Below, in pieces: positions 46,701-57,385 of a stretch of 64,000 nucleotides of DNA (its first letter is position 1; each line of letters starts with the position of its first letter). Under the pieces are notes generated by a model that was not told the DNA's origin, did no database searches, and saw only the letters and a list, made by a program, of their open reading frames with translations. The DNA comes from Corella eumyota (Eukaryota; Chordata; Ascidiacea; Phlebobranchia; Corellidae): contig OY720098.1 of NCBI GenBank assembly GCA_963082875.1, positions 7,564,001 to 7,628,000 on the forward strand. The letters run 5' to 3'. The translations under genes and the position numbers were made by a program.

Positions 46701-49700
46701 TCTGCTGCTAAAATAAGAAGCAAAAATGAAACCCAGGAGAAAAAAACAGCCGAGTAAGTTAAAATAACCTAACCTGTTTATTTAAAAAAATTAAAAACAA
46801 AAGAATCTTGTTTTAGCTTAAATTTGAAATATATTATTTCAAAAATAAACCAATTTGAGATTTTTTACCTATATTTTAAGGTTATACTTTTGACAATGAC
46901 ACTTATAAATTCTTTTTTTCTGTAGATATTTTCTACAAATCCTTCTTAAAATGGAGTGGTTATGTTACAAACTTCCACTTAGTGAAGATCAGGATGAATT
47001 TATTGTTGAGGAGTCAGAAATTATTATTCAATTACTTAGAGCTATTTCGATTTCCGAAAGTCCAGAGAAAATGACAAAGTTTCTAAGCGAGATTCTTGTG
47101 GAAAGGTTGGTAAAGGCAAAATTTAATACATAATTTTACAGAGTGACTAATTTGTCTTTTTTTGCACTTTTTAGTTATTTTTCTTTATGTGGTCGTGTTC
47201 TGTATGAGATCCACAGCGATCTGATGCTTCCAATTCCTGCATCTTTAGAGCAATATTCAACTGAATCAGGAGTGGATGACAGCTTTTTTGCTCCTCCATC
47301 AAACAGAAGTGATCTTCCAAGCATGGGACCCTTCTCCATGACAAGTTCTGTGGGAAGTCATTGTTCAGATGATTTAAGACCAACTAAGTAAGTGCTACTT
47401 ACTATATTTGTGTACATAACCGCACTTAAATATCTTTAAAATAATATAACTTTATAATTTTGATATCAAGTGTTGTGAAGCCCAAATCTTTTAATCATAA
47501 TTTTATTTATTAATTAAATAATTATTGATTGCCTGGCAATGACTTCTGTTTAATTTGCAAAACACTTATTCTACTCCTTTTAAATAGTGATATTATTTAA
47601 AGCCTAAAAAAGATTATTTTAAATCTACTGATTTTTTTACAGGCAATTTAAACTACGAAGAACATCTCACATTACCTCAAATGTTACAAGAAATATTGTT
47701 ATGCCTGAAACAAAAAAAATAACGAACAGACAAAGATCAAAAACTGTTGACACATCCAATACAAGGTTTAAAATATTAAACAACACAAAACTAATGCCAG
47801 AAAAGATTCCACAACCGATGCTCACTGAAAAAAAGTTGGTTAAAAATGGTAAGTTTGTGCAACATCTGTTAGTTACAAGATTAAGGTGGAAAAAAATATT
47901 ATCTCTAATGAAAAATTAAATCAATTTTATCATATCTTTTTAAAACAGTTTACTTTTTTATTAGTTTCCCAAGAAATGGTTCGGGTAAGGAGAGACTTGT
48001 TTGCATCCCCTTCCAAATCTGCAAGGAAGAAATTAAAATCAGAAGCTGATCTTAGAAAGCTTAAGAAAAATACAAACCAAGGTGTCATGTTATTTATTTT
48101 TATTAAATATTTTTATCAAACAAAACTAATTATTTAAAGGTAATTAATGTTAAAAATGGTAATTAATGTTAAAAAAAAATTATTTTTTATCTTTTAAACT
48201 ATTTTTTTATTTTTGATATGTTGTAGATATTCGAAAGAGTAGACATAATGATCGGAGAAAAGGTTTGTCAGTTCTGGACACCCCAGTTGCTAAGCAACGG
48301 ATGACAGCTCTTGCTCGCCAGAGATTAAGAATGAGAAGAAGTCATGAAAACAAGACTGAAGGAGAGAATATGACTGTTGTTGAGGAGTCACCAATGAAAA
48401 TGGAGGAAGAAAATGTATTGGTGTCCAGGCCAGTAAACTCTGTGACACAATCCCAGCCTAGGTATGCTACATAACTAAACTAATTTTAAATTATTATTAA
48501 TTTTAAGTGTTTGTAGTTTGTAGAAAATTAAAAGATATATTCAGGATTAACTTAAAAAAAGTTGTTAAAAATACTAAAACTGTTAAAATTAAAAAAAAAT
48601 ATTTTGTTAAATTTTTTTTTTAGGAGTCCACGTCATTCAGTGATGTTAACTCGTCAGCATTCATTCTATCGCGGCAGTGACCCAAAGTCTCGAACTGTGG
48701 CACGGGCCGAGGTTGTCCAGCAACATCAAAAAGCACATCCTGCTACTCCAAAGATTGTTCAGCCCAAAATTACATCAACCAAAACTTCTTCTTTAAATCC
48801 CACTTTCTCTCCGAAAAGTCTTCTTTTTTCATACTCAGGTCAAAAGAGCGGAGAAAAGTCCTCCGAAGTTAAAAAAGATCCTCCTCAAAAAGGTAGAAGA
48901 CGTTTACAACTTCTCAGTACATCTGAATCTCAAGATAGTACAAAAAATAAATTTACATTTAAAAAATCGATCGCGTTTGATCAGTTAGCAGTAAATGCTG
49001 CAAAAGTACATTCTAAAAGCCCAGAAACTTCACCATCATCTATATTTGCTGCCTACAAAACCAATGAAAAGAAGACTAATGTTGTCAATGAAAGCAATAA
49101 TCCAATTACTACTGAAAAACAAAATACTAACCCTGAAATGTCTAAATCACAATCGCCATTAAGAAATGATGAAGAGAAAACTATAGAACCTGTAACACCG
49201 GATAACTTAACAAAAACACAACAAATTGACTTAAACATATTAGGTGCTCCACCTCCTTTAATTAAACAGGTTGGCCCTTTGGATAACTACATCACCAGAA
49301 CACCAACACCTGACAAAAAATCCAGAAAAATATCTTTGTCGGTATCAAGTAAAAGAAAGCCTTCACCAAATGGTGATCATATTCACTGCTGGCCAAGAAA
49401 AAAGAGAGCTGTAGACAGTTGTTCGTCTCCTGGATTTGTTGCCAAACGAAGCAAAACAGAATCTGGACTAAAATGTGGTCAGTTGTTTTTTAGTGATGAG
49501 AGTATAATGCCAATTGAGGAAAATAACACTTTAGAAATCCCCAAAAGTAACAAATTAATTGAAAGTCCAGATCTTAGTGTTTATATTGTATCAGATGGAG
49601 ATAATGCAAACCAGAAAATCAGCAAATTACCTTTTGCTGATGGTCCCAAATCGCCGGGAATAGATGTCAATCAGTATTTTAACACACTTAACACCACTTT

Positions 49701-49902
49701 TAAAACTCCAAGCAAAAGAACTGACTTGTTAAATGATATTGGTGGTGTGTTTCCATTCAGTGAACCGCAAAGTTTACCAACATTAACCCGATTTCAAAAC
49801 AGAGAGGGTACTTTATTTCATGCACGATGTGGTTCACCTTCATCTAAAAAACATGTCCCTATGATGTTGTTGAATGATAACTTGGATGAAACCATATTGT
49901 AA
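43719..49902 (+). CDS. TICRR: Treslin/TICRR, replication origin firing factor
   Basis: Treslin is the metazoan counterpart of yeast Sld3. With MTBP it brings CDC45 to origins, and CDK phosphorylation lets it bind TopBP1. Exons: 43719-44420, 44503-44617, 44730-45450, 45562-45725, 45808-45904, 45983-46097, 46178-46223, 46316-46510, 46645-46753, 46926-47105, 47175-47387, 47643-47848, 47965-48081, 48227-48461, 48624-49902, giving 1497 residues (human about 1900). Matches to human Treslin include the Sld3-like helical region (LLKMEWLCYKLPLSED), VRRDLFASPSK, LDTPVAKQ, VVEESP, SPRHSVMLTRQHSFYRGS, SPKSLLF, RTPTPDKKSRKI and CWPRKKRAV near the C-terminus. The N-terminal 230 residues are coded by one exon. 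A strong acceptor at 43708, ten bases before the ATG, suggests a 5' UTR intron or trans-splice site. The exon 8 start (46316) was chosen because it alone keeps frame. Confidence 0.94.
48280..48390 (+). other. Conserved CDK/TopBP1-binding segment of Treslin
   Basis: Within Treslin exon 14 the motif LDTPVAKQ (Thr codon 48280-48282) and the motif VVEESPMK (Ser codon 48388-48390) align with human ETPVHKQ (Thr969) and VVEESPEK (Ser1001), the two S-phase CDK sites required for TopBP1 binding. They are 36 residues apart here against 32 in human. Correspondence is from remembered human sequence. Confidence 0.8.
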
Positions 49903-50490
49903 ATGTAAAAAAATTATTATGAATATTATTTTAAATTTTTGAAAATTTAAACATTTTAGTATGCACACTTGTTTTGTCTAAATTAGATTAATTTGTTATA
50001 TTTATTTAATATTTAAAAATGATTCGTTATATTAACAAGCACCACGGCAATCCAATGTATGTTAATCTTAATGAATTTTGAACATTAATTGTTATTTATA
50101 AAATATCTAGTTGTTAAATTCTTAACAATCCTGAAATAATAGTTTATTTTCTTGTTTAAGTACTTTTATATGTGAAATATAAAGAAATGTTTATATAAAT
50201 CGACTTATATTTTAACACAGTATATTAGAGTAAAGGTCTAGTTTAATTTTGTTAAATGTAAAGGTTAGAAACGGTTTGTAAGTCTGTATATTTTGGACAA
50301 TTATACGTTTTTTTATGTATAGGGTAGCCATTTTTGTTTTTTTAAAAGCTTCTCTCTTTATCCCCATCGTGCGATTAAACCGAACTGGACAATCTGGTCG
50401 CGTAGATTTATTGACTGCGTAAGTTTTGCTATTATAATTGCAGGTTTTTATTAAAAGCTCCAGTTTTTGTTCGGTTAAATAAGGTTTATC
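49903..50490. other. Treslin 3' UTR and RYK upstream region
   Basis: AT-rich, with no canonical AATAAA found soon after the Treslin stop codon. An acceptor-like TTGCAG at 50438-50443 lies 47 bases before the RYK ATG. A 125-codon antisense frame at 50212-50589 overlaps RYK exon 1 and has no domain signature. Confidence 0.45.
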
Positions 50491-53400
50491 ATGAAATATA
50501 AACATGTGCTGTTTATATTTTTCGTATTTAAAACTTACATAGCAAATGGAAGTATCGATTTGTATTTGCCAGAAGATCAAGTTATACAATTGTTTGGTTG
50601 GTAAAATTTGTCTTGAATTTTTTTAACAAAGTTTATACTTTATTTAAAAATTAATTTTTAAAAGCAACTATTTGCTATTAAAAATAATGAGAAAGTCTGA
50701 CAGTCTCAATTGTCATAATAAATGTTATTTTTTGTTTTAATACATTCTACATGCTATACATAAAAAACTGGTTGTCCAATATTTGACTTAAAACAAAGTC
50801 ACTAAATCAGAATGTGAAATGATTATTTTAGAAATGTTGTGATTTTAATTAAGTTATTTTTTTTTTTGTAATAATATTTTATGTGTGACTACTCAGGCAT
50901 TGAAGATGCTCAAATGTATTATGTTCGGGATGGAAGAGTGAATCAAAATGCCCTGGATTTTGTTGCTCATGTTCAACCTGAACAAAATGTGTTGAAGTAT
51001 ATTTGGAATACAATATCTCCTGAAGCTGTCATTTTCTATGATGTTAACATATTAAAAGCAACAGTAATAATTAATTTTTAATGTTAAAACCATTTAATGT
51101 ATAGATGCACTTAACCAATATTGTTCACACACTTTTGATACATGTTGTATTTTTATATTTTACTTATAATTCAGGCGGTTTATGAACCAAACGACAGCAT
51201 AACAAATGGAATGCAAAAACTAATTTCCAATCTAACGGTAAGTTTTTTGTCTATAAAATCAATTGATTTAATTTAGTTTGTTGTTTTCCTAAGGTAAATA
51301 TTAAATTGTTAACATAATTATGATATTCTTTTAAAATGATTTCCAATTAAACCTAAATATGTTTTGTTGTTAAGACATCATTAGGTGAAAGTGGCCGTGT
51401 TCCTCAGTCTCCCATCTCATTTTATGTATATGTAATCTGTAGTGGTCTGGCAACAGGCAATGTTACCTTCACCACGAAAATCCACATGACGTACAATGAG
51501 GAAAACATGACTCGAAATATGGAAGTTCAAATTCACAGATTAAAAAAATGCAAACAAAGTAAATATAGTATCAGAAATTTAAATATTATTTTAATTTGTC
51601 TAAATATTTGTTTTAATTTGTCTAGCTTTGTCATGCATTTCTTAATTATAAAATTTATTTGCAGCATATTCTTTACCAGATGATGCTCCTGTTGATGAAA
51701 TAACAACTCCTAAAACCAATATCAATTATCCTGGTAAAATTTGTAAATTATGAATTAAATTTATTATTTAACTTTACTGTACTTTGAGCTTTCCTGTGCA
51801 ATTTTCTTTAGGGTGCGTAAGATTTATATGTTTGTGTTGATTTTCAATTTATTCAACTTTGTTTCAGATTCAAATAATGTTGATCCTTCTAGCAATGGGG
51901 TACCACAAAGTACAGCTGCATTTTATATCTCTATTTTAGTTGTGTCAGTTGTTATTGTCCTAATTGTGGTGGCTATATATATCTGGCATCGAAGAATGAG
52001 TAAACGTGCAAAGTAAATCTCTTTTAACCATTTGATCCTTGTTTATTTAAGTATTTTTTTTAAATTTTGGTTTATTATGAATTTTAGAATGAGTGCAAGA
52101 TCGCCGATAGGAACTCATCATGTAAACCAATGTCTACAACCTGCTCTTCCAAACAATGAACAGAAGCCACACTGTAAGTTTGAGCATTTAACATTTAACT
52201 ATTACTCTCCATTATACCTGAATTTAATTTAATATTGCAGCAAATGTAACAAGCCTCATGCAAATAACACCTTACATCAATGATTTGGGGACTGATATTA
52301 CTGACATTCAAATGAAGTTAGGAGATATAGCACTTGAAAGGTAAATGACATTTAAAATTAAAAATAAAAGTTTCACTTTAATCTTGCTAACCAATATTTT
52401 AACAATTTTTCGATTATTTCTATTTTAGATCATCTGTTGTCTTAAAGGACTTAATATTGAAAGGAACGTTCGCAAGAATATATAAAGGCCAACTGGAAGA
52501 CGGAACACTTGTACTTGTTAAAACAGTGTCAGGTTGGTTACTTATCTTTCTTAAATAACCAACCGGCAGCGTGGTAAGAACACTTGCTACACCACAAATG
52601 AGGCCATGGGTTCAATCCCCCCTGCTCTCATGCTGTAGCGCCCTTGAATGAGGGGGTATAAACGGTATGAACTCCTGCTGAGCTAGCACTTAATCAGCAG
52701 TATAATTACCGGGCAATTATAATCTTTATAATATCCCAAACTGCTACAGGCAACTCGAGACTGGGTCGGAGTAACTGATGTTCCTCTTGTTGAAGTCGCA
52801 TAGTCGAATTTCCCACATCGAGGATAAAGATCTATATACAAAAAAAAAACATTGACTAAACATTTTTATGAAGTGTTGTTCGAAAAATATACTAAAAACT
52901 TATTTATCATAGATGTGGCAACAGAGTGTACAGATGAACAAAAAAGATTGTTGCTGTTTGAAAGTTCATTGCTGCGTGGTATGCACCACAGAAATCTTCT
53001 TCCCATTAAGCATGTTGTTTTTAACACTGACATCTCCCCACCCTTGGTTATATTTGCTTATATGGAAGGTTTGTGTTTTATATTCAAGGCTTTACAAATA
53101 TAAATGTTGCAAACATACATAGTGTATTTTTGACCTTATACACCTTTTGCAAGCGGATTATAAGTTACATATATTTTAACAACTATGATAAAACATAATT
53201 TAAAAAAATAAATAAAATATAAGTTGTCAATTTTGTAAAATTCTAAGCATATTAAATGACATAAATATTTATGATTTAAGGTGGAAATTTAAAGCACTAC
53301 TTGCAAGGTATAAAGGTTCATGAAGCTCCAGGTCTTGTCACAGGAATATTGACCTCAAATCAACACAAGTTTCAGCAAGTTCCCACTCCAGACCTTGTTG

Positions 53401-54280
53401 GCATGGCGATACAAGTAAGCAAAAAGTAGCTATCTAAATTGAAAGTTTGTATGTATGTTTAATGGTTTAATGTTTTGGTTTCAATTAAATGTGCTGTTAA
53501 TGGAGTGTATCTATTTATCCATTCTAATATTTAGATTGCATGTGGAATGACTTATCTCTCAAAACGTGGATTAGTACACAAAGATCTTGCTGCCAGAAAT
53601 TGTGTGTAAGTAGTTTTGCTAAATTTAAAAGAAGAAGTAGATAAACAAAAAGTTGATTTCTAAAAATAATTTTAATTTGGCAGGTTGGATGCTGATATGA
53701 AAATCAAAATTACAGACAATGCACTGTCAAGAGATATATTTCCTGCTGACTACTGTTGCCTTGGTGATAATGAAAATCGACCTTTAAGGTGGCTGGCATT
53801 GGAAAGCCTTGTCCATAAAGTTTATTCATCTGCAAGTGATGTGGTGAGTTATCATTAAAAAATGATTGGCTGTTTTAAAAAACAATATGTTTTAATGTTT
53901 GGCAATTTAGTATGTTTATTCTGATTATGCCATTTTTAGTGGTCATTTGGAGTTTTGTTATGGGAGTTACAGTCACTAGCAGCAACCCCATATACCGATA
54001 TTGATGATTTTGAAATGGCTGACTATTTAAGTGATGGATTCAGATTAAGTCAACCAATCAACTGCCCAGATCATCTGTAGGTTTTTTTATAGTATAAAGT
54101 TCCTACACATTTTTAGATGCCATTTCACTTAAGCAGTTTAAATATAAATGCATTTCTTTATGTTTTAGATACAGTATTATGGCAGGCTGTTGGCATTATT
54201 CAGCAGACCAGAGGCCTTCTTTTACACAGCTACTTCAATGTTTGACAGAATTTTATGCAGAGTTGGGAGACTATGTTTAA
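50491..54280 (+). CDS. RYK: RYK/Derailed, Wnt-binding WIF-domain pseudokinase receptor
   Basis: A single-pass Wnt co-receptor used in axon guidance and polarity. Exons: 50491-50596, 50897-51063, 51175-51237, 51375-51558, 51665-51733, 51868-52012, 52088-52173, 52241-52340, 52429-52532, 52913-53068, 53281-53414, 53535-53605, 53684-53843, 53940-54076, 54169-54280, giving 597 residues (human 607). A signal peptide is followed by the WIF domain (LYLPEDQV, AQMYYVRDGRVNQNALDF), a transmembrane helix around exon 6, and a kinase-like domain. The latter has KGTFARIYKG, HHRNLLPI, LVHKDLAARNCV, ITDNALSRD (DNA in place of DFG, as in human RYK), NENRPLRW and PINCPD. The Ala in the glycine loop also departs from the consensus. 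The protein ends in DYV, close to the human AYV PDZ-ligand end. A full SINE lies in intron 9. Confidence 0.97.
52563..52850 (+). mobile_element. Complete tRNA-type SINE in RYK intron 9
   Basis: The head has a tRNA-like A box (GTGGTAAGAACACTTGC) and B box (GGGTTCAATCC, 52608-52618); the body carries CATGCTGTAGCG and GTATGAACTCCTGCTGAGC, and the tail ends GAGGATAAAGAT, TATATA and an A-run. Two half copies in the NIPSNAP gene prove it is dispersed. It lies in the same orientation as RYK. No target duplication was recognised. Confidence 0.9.
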
Positions 54281-54461
54281 TTTTTTTATAATTTTTTATC
54301 TTTTTTAACAATTTTTATACTCTTTCGTAACTGATTAATATACAAGTGCCTTACTGATATTTTATATTATGGTGTGCAAGTTTATTATTAAATATTGACT
54401 TTAAATTGTAAATCATTTTTTTTTAAATAATCTGTTGTGCCTTTTTATATTGATGCAATTG

Positions 54462-54467
54462 AATAAA
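54462..54467 (+). terminator. Poly(A) signal of RYK
   Basis: AATAAA 182 bases after the RYK stop codon, the first canonical signal. Confidence 0.7.
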
Positions 54468-54494
54468 TATATATTTGTACAATTATTAAGTTTT

Positions 54495-54500
54495 TTTATT
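54495..54500 (-). terminator. Poly(A) signal of PEBP
   Basis: TTTATT on the plus strand (AATAAA on the minus strand), 84 bases beyond the PEBP stop codon and only 27 bases from the opposing RYK signal. Confidence 0.65.
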
Positions 54501-54583
54501 TGACACGAAATGAAAGCATAATGGAACAAAAGGGCTTTTATCAAACAAAAAATTAGCAATTAATTAAATAATGATTTTATAAA

Positions 54584-55237
54584 TTACATTCCGAGCAACT
54601 TATACAATTTAGGAACATAATCATCGTACTCTGCTTGAAAGCATGCCCCAGCAATAGGAGATCCCAGATTATATTTGTCAACAATGTCTTTGAGTTTTGT
54701 ACCACCTCTTCCATCTGCCTTTAGAGCCAATTTTGTTCCAGTAAAATTAACTTTACCTTGCTGCGCATACACCAAAATAATATAACGATGGAGACCTGTG
54801 CCTTTTGGAGGTCCGGCACCAACGTACTGGGCGATTATTTCTCCTTGATCAATGTTACAGCCAGGAACATTAATAACACCCCAATGAAACCATTCCCGAA
54901 ATTTAGGGTTTGCCCGACTAGGTGCATCAGGATCAGTCATAAACACTGAGTAGAACGTATCAGATTGACAGCTGCTCCATGTAACTGAAGGTATATTTTG
55001 AACCTAAAAATATATATTACTCTTAACACTTTTAAAGCTTATGCGCTGTCAGACAGTAGAAATTTATCAAATAAAACAAAAGCAATAGTGACCAAATAAT
55101 ATAACAACCTGTGTTGGAGTAAAAACTTGACAAATTTCTGTTAAATTAACATCTCCGAATTGAACGCTAGCTTGTTCTGTAGGACAACTTTCTACTTCTG
55201 TCAATTCATTTGCCGACCAATCTTGATTTAACGACAT
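54584..55237 (-). CDS. PEBP1: Phosphatidylethanolamine-binding protein (PEBP/RKIP family)
   Basis: A small cytosolic ligand-binding protein; the vertebrate PEBP1 (RKIP) inhibits RAF1 signalling. Two exons on the minus strand, 55237-55109 and 55003-54584, joined across a 105-bp intron, code for 182 residues (human PEBP1 has 187). The signature MTDPDAPSR, the anion-pocket segment GPPKGTGLHRYI and the C-terminal YDDYVPKLYKLL are all present, as is SCQSDTFYSVFMTDPD just before them. No signal peptide is seen, which fits the cytosolic PEBP1 group more than the secreted PEBP4 group. The gene is tail-to-tail with RYK and its start codon is 451 bp from that of ALG1 on the other strand, so the two may share a promoter region. 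Confidence 0.96.
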
Positions 55238-55688
55238 TTTGTAATAACAAATATTTTAATTTGGATTCTAAATTGGTATGACAAAAAAGTTATTTGATGA
55301 AAAGCAATTGACACATTAAACAATAAAACACACGCTGCACATCAATCCAATTTAAATTTTGCAACGGTAAAAAAAGAGAATTTAAATTTGCAGAAAAAGA
55401 AAAAGGTTAAAGAGTATCAAAAAAAAGCATTTTATTTTGCGCAAATATCATCGTCATACTTCAGTTCATACGTTAGGAACTGTTTGTTCAAGCATGGTGA
55501 ATAAAAAATGTATGTATTGTACATTACGTAATACAATTTTATAATCATTTAGTAAAGTGAGGAATAACAAATTATATGAGAACTACCATTAACTTTAGGT
55601 TGTTTTTATGTGATTTAAGGTAGATTAGGTTTTACATTTTTGTTCTTTATTAGAGGTGTTCATTGCATAATATTATAGAATCAAAATT
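55238..55688. promoter_or_regulatory. Divergent PEBP/ALG1 intergenic region
   Basis: This 451-bp gap separates two genes transcribed away from each other and must contain both 5' UTRs and both promoters. Acceptor-like TTTATTAG (near 55653) and TATTATAG (55671-55678) lie before the ALG1 ATG. No clear TATA box was singled out in the AT-rich background. Confidence 0.45.
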
Positions 55689-57110
55689 ATGGATGAAGCT
55701 TTTCTAATATTTGTTAACTATTGGATTTTGACACCAATTGTGCTTTTCTTTCGTGTTTTATTGGTGCTGTTTGTGCTAATCATATTCCGACGAATATGGT
55801 TGTGGGGAAAAAAATCAAAAAGAGTTATTGTGGTTGTGTTGGGTGATATTGGTAGAAGTCCAAGAATGGCATATCATTCATTGTCATTAGCTCACCATGG
55901 CTACCATGTAAACCATGTAGGTTATCCTGGTTCCACCCCACATAAATTACTTTTAGAGGCAAATAATATTAAACTCTGTTATATAAAACAGTTGGACATA
56001 TCAAAAAAACAATTTCCAAAACTATTCAACTACGTTTTAAAAGTTGTTACTCAAAGTCTTTGCATTTTTTGGGCTCTATTTGTTAAAACTCCAGGTTCAG
56101 AATTTATCTTAATGCAAAATCCACCTTGCATACCTAGTATGGCTTTGTGCTTTTTGCTTTCAATTTGGAATGGTAGTAAACTGATTATTGACTGGCATAA
56201 TTATGGTTACTCCATTCTTGCTCTTTCATTGGGTAGCAAACATATTTTGGTGAGAATTGCGAAATTGTATGAAGAATTTTTTGGACAACTGTCTAGTGGT
56301 AATTTATGTGTAACTCATGCCATGCAGGAAGACATGTTTAAGTCATGGCACATTGGTGCAGAAGTAATGCATGACAGACCTCCTGATTTGTTTAAAATTC
56401 TTGATATTAAGGAAAAACATAATTTGTTTAAAAAACTTGGTAAAAAGCATTCTCAATTTGCAAGCGCTAACAATTCTTTTGGTGAAACTCGTTTTACTAC
56501 TGAAAAGGGTGATAATCAATTTAAGTTATTAGATAACAGACCAGCGTTAATTGTAAGTAGTACAAGTTGGACAGAAGATGAAGATTTTTCTATTCTCTTG
56601 GAAGCGATGGAAATATATGAATCTAAAATCCAAAATGGGATAGGAAATTTACCTAAGATTTTATGCGTTATTACAGGAAAAGGTCCACAAAAAACATACT
56701 ATGAAAAATTAATAGCAATCATGAATTGGAATCATGTAGAAATTATGACTTTATGGTTGGAGGCTGAGGACTATCCTAAATTACTTGGTTGTGCCGATCT
56801 AGGAGTAAGTTTACACACTTCATCAAGTGGTCTTGATCTTCCAATGAAGGTTGTTGATATGTTTGGTTGTGGATTACCAGTTGCTGCCATTAAATTCAAT
56901 TGTCTAGATGAGCTTGTACAACATAACGTTAATGGCTTTGTGTTTAATGATGCAATTGAGCTAGCTGAGCAACTTCATGCTGGCCTTAACGATTTTCCTA
57001 AAAATCAAAATGTTCTTGAAAAGTTTCGAACCAATGTTTTAAAATTTAAAAGTGTAACTTGGAATGACACATGGAATAAGGTTGCATTGCCGATGTTTCA
57101 AAATAAGTAA
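55689..57110 (+). CDS. ALG1: ALG1, chitobiosyldiphosphodolichol beta-mannosyltransferase
   Basis: The ER enzyme that adds the first mannose, from GDP-mannose, to GlcNAc2-PP-dolichol on the cytosolic face in N-glycan precursor synthesis. A single uninterrupted frame of 473 residues (human 464) contains an N-terminal membrane helix (VLLVLFVLIIF), then VVLGDIGRSPRMAYH, LMQNPPCIPSMALC, KLIIDWHNYGYSI, NLCVTHAMQEDM, the GT-B donor-site region LGVSLHTSSSGLDLPMKVVD and FGCGLPVAA. Human ALG1 is split into many exons, so an intronless copy in this intron-rich window stands out. It is intact and full length. No AATAAA is visible before the next gene starts 275 bp downstream, which could fit a shared transcript. 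Confidence 0.96.
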   Translation: MDEAFLIFVNYWILTPIVLFFRVLLVLFVLIIFRRIWLWGKKSKRVIVVVLGDIGRSPRMAYHSLSLAHHGYHVNHVGYPGSTPHKLLLEANNIKLCYIKQLDISKKQFPKLFNYVLKVVTQSLCIFWALFVKTPGSEFILMQNPPCIPSMALCFLLSIWNGSKLIIDWHNYGYSILALSLGSKHILVRIAKLYEEFFGQLSSGNLCVTHAMQEDMFKSWHIGAEVMHDRPPDLFKILDIKEKHNLFKKLGKKHSQFASANNSFGETRFTTEKGDNQFKLLDNRPALIVSSTSWTEDEDFSILLEAMEIYESKIQNGIGNLPKILCVITGKGPQKTYYEKLIAIMNWNHVEIMTLWLEAEDYPKLLGCADLGVSLHTSSSGLDLPMKVVDMFGCGLPVAAIKFNCLDELVQHNVNGFVFNDAIELAEQLHAGLNDFPKNQNVLEKFRTNVLKFKSVTWNDTWNKVALPMFQNK

Positions 57111-57385
57111 ACCTAAATGTTCAGTTTTTTTAATGTTTTGAAAATTTAGTTCTATTTTCATGGCAATTATTGCCTTTAGTATCTTGCTCTTATAATTTTT
57201 TTTTGCTTATTTTAGTTACCTACTTATGTTGTTTAAATTATTAACAAATAACAGTTGAAGTTAAATGTATGCAGTTTTCTATGTTTATTTAAATTGCCTT
57301 TCTTTAAAATTATGGTGCAACAATTTTTTAAACTAGATATTTTTTCTCAGACTTTGATAAATTTTTTTAAATATTCTGACATAAA

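Noticed and set aside
50212-50589. 125-codon minus-strand frame upstream of RYK
   Set aside because: Overlaps RYK exon 1 in antisense and has no domain signature.
52563-52640. tRNA gene
   Set aside because: A and B boxes are present, but they belong to the head of a SINE with body and A-tail; no full cloverleaf is evident.
52429-53843. Broken kinase
   Set aside because: The altered DFG motif is normal for RYK, which is a pseudokinase; the gene is intact.
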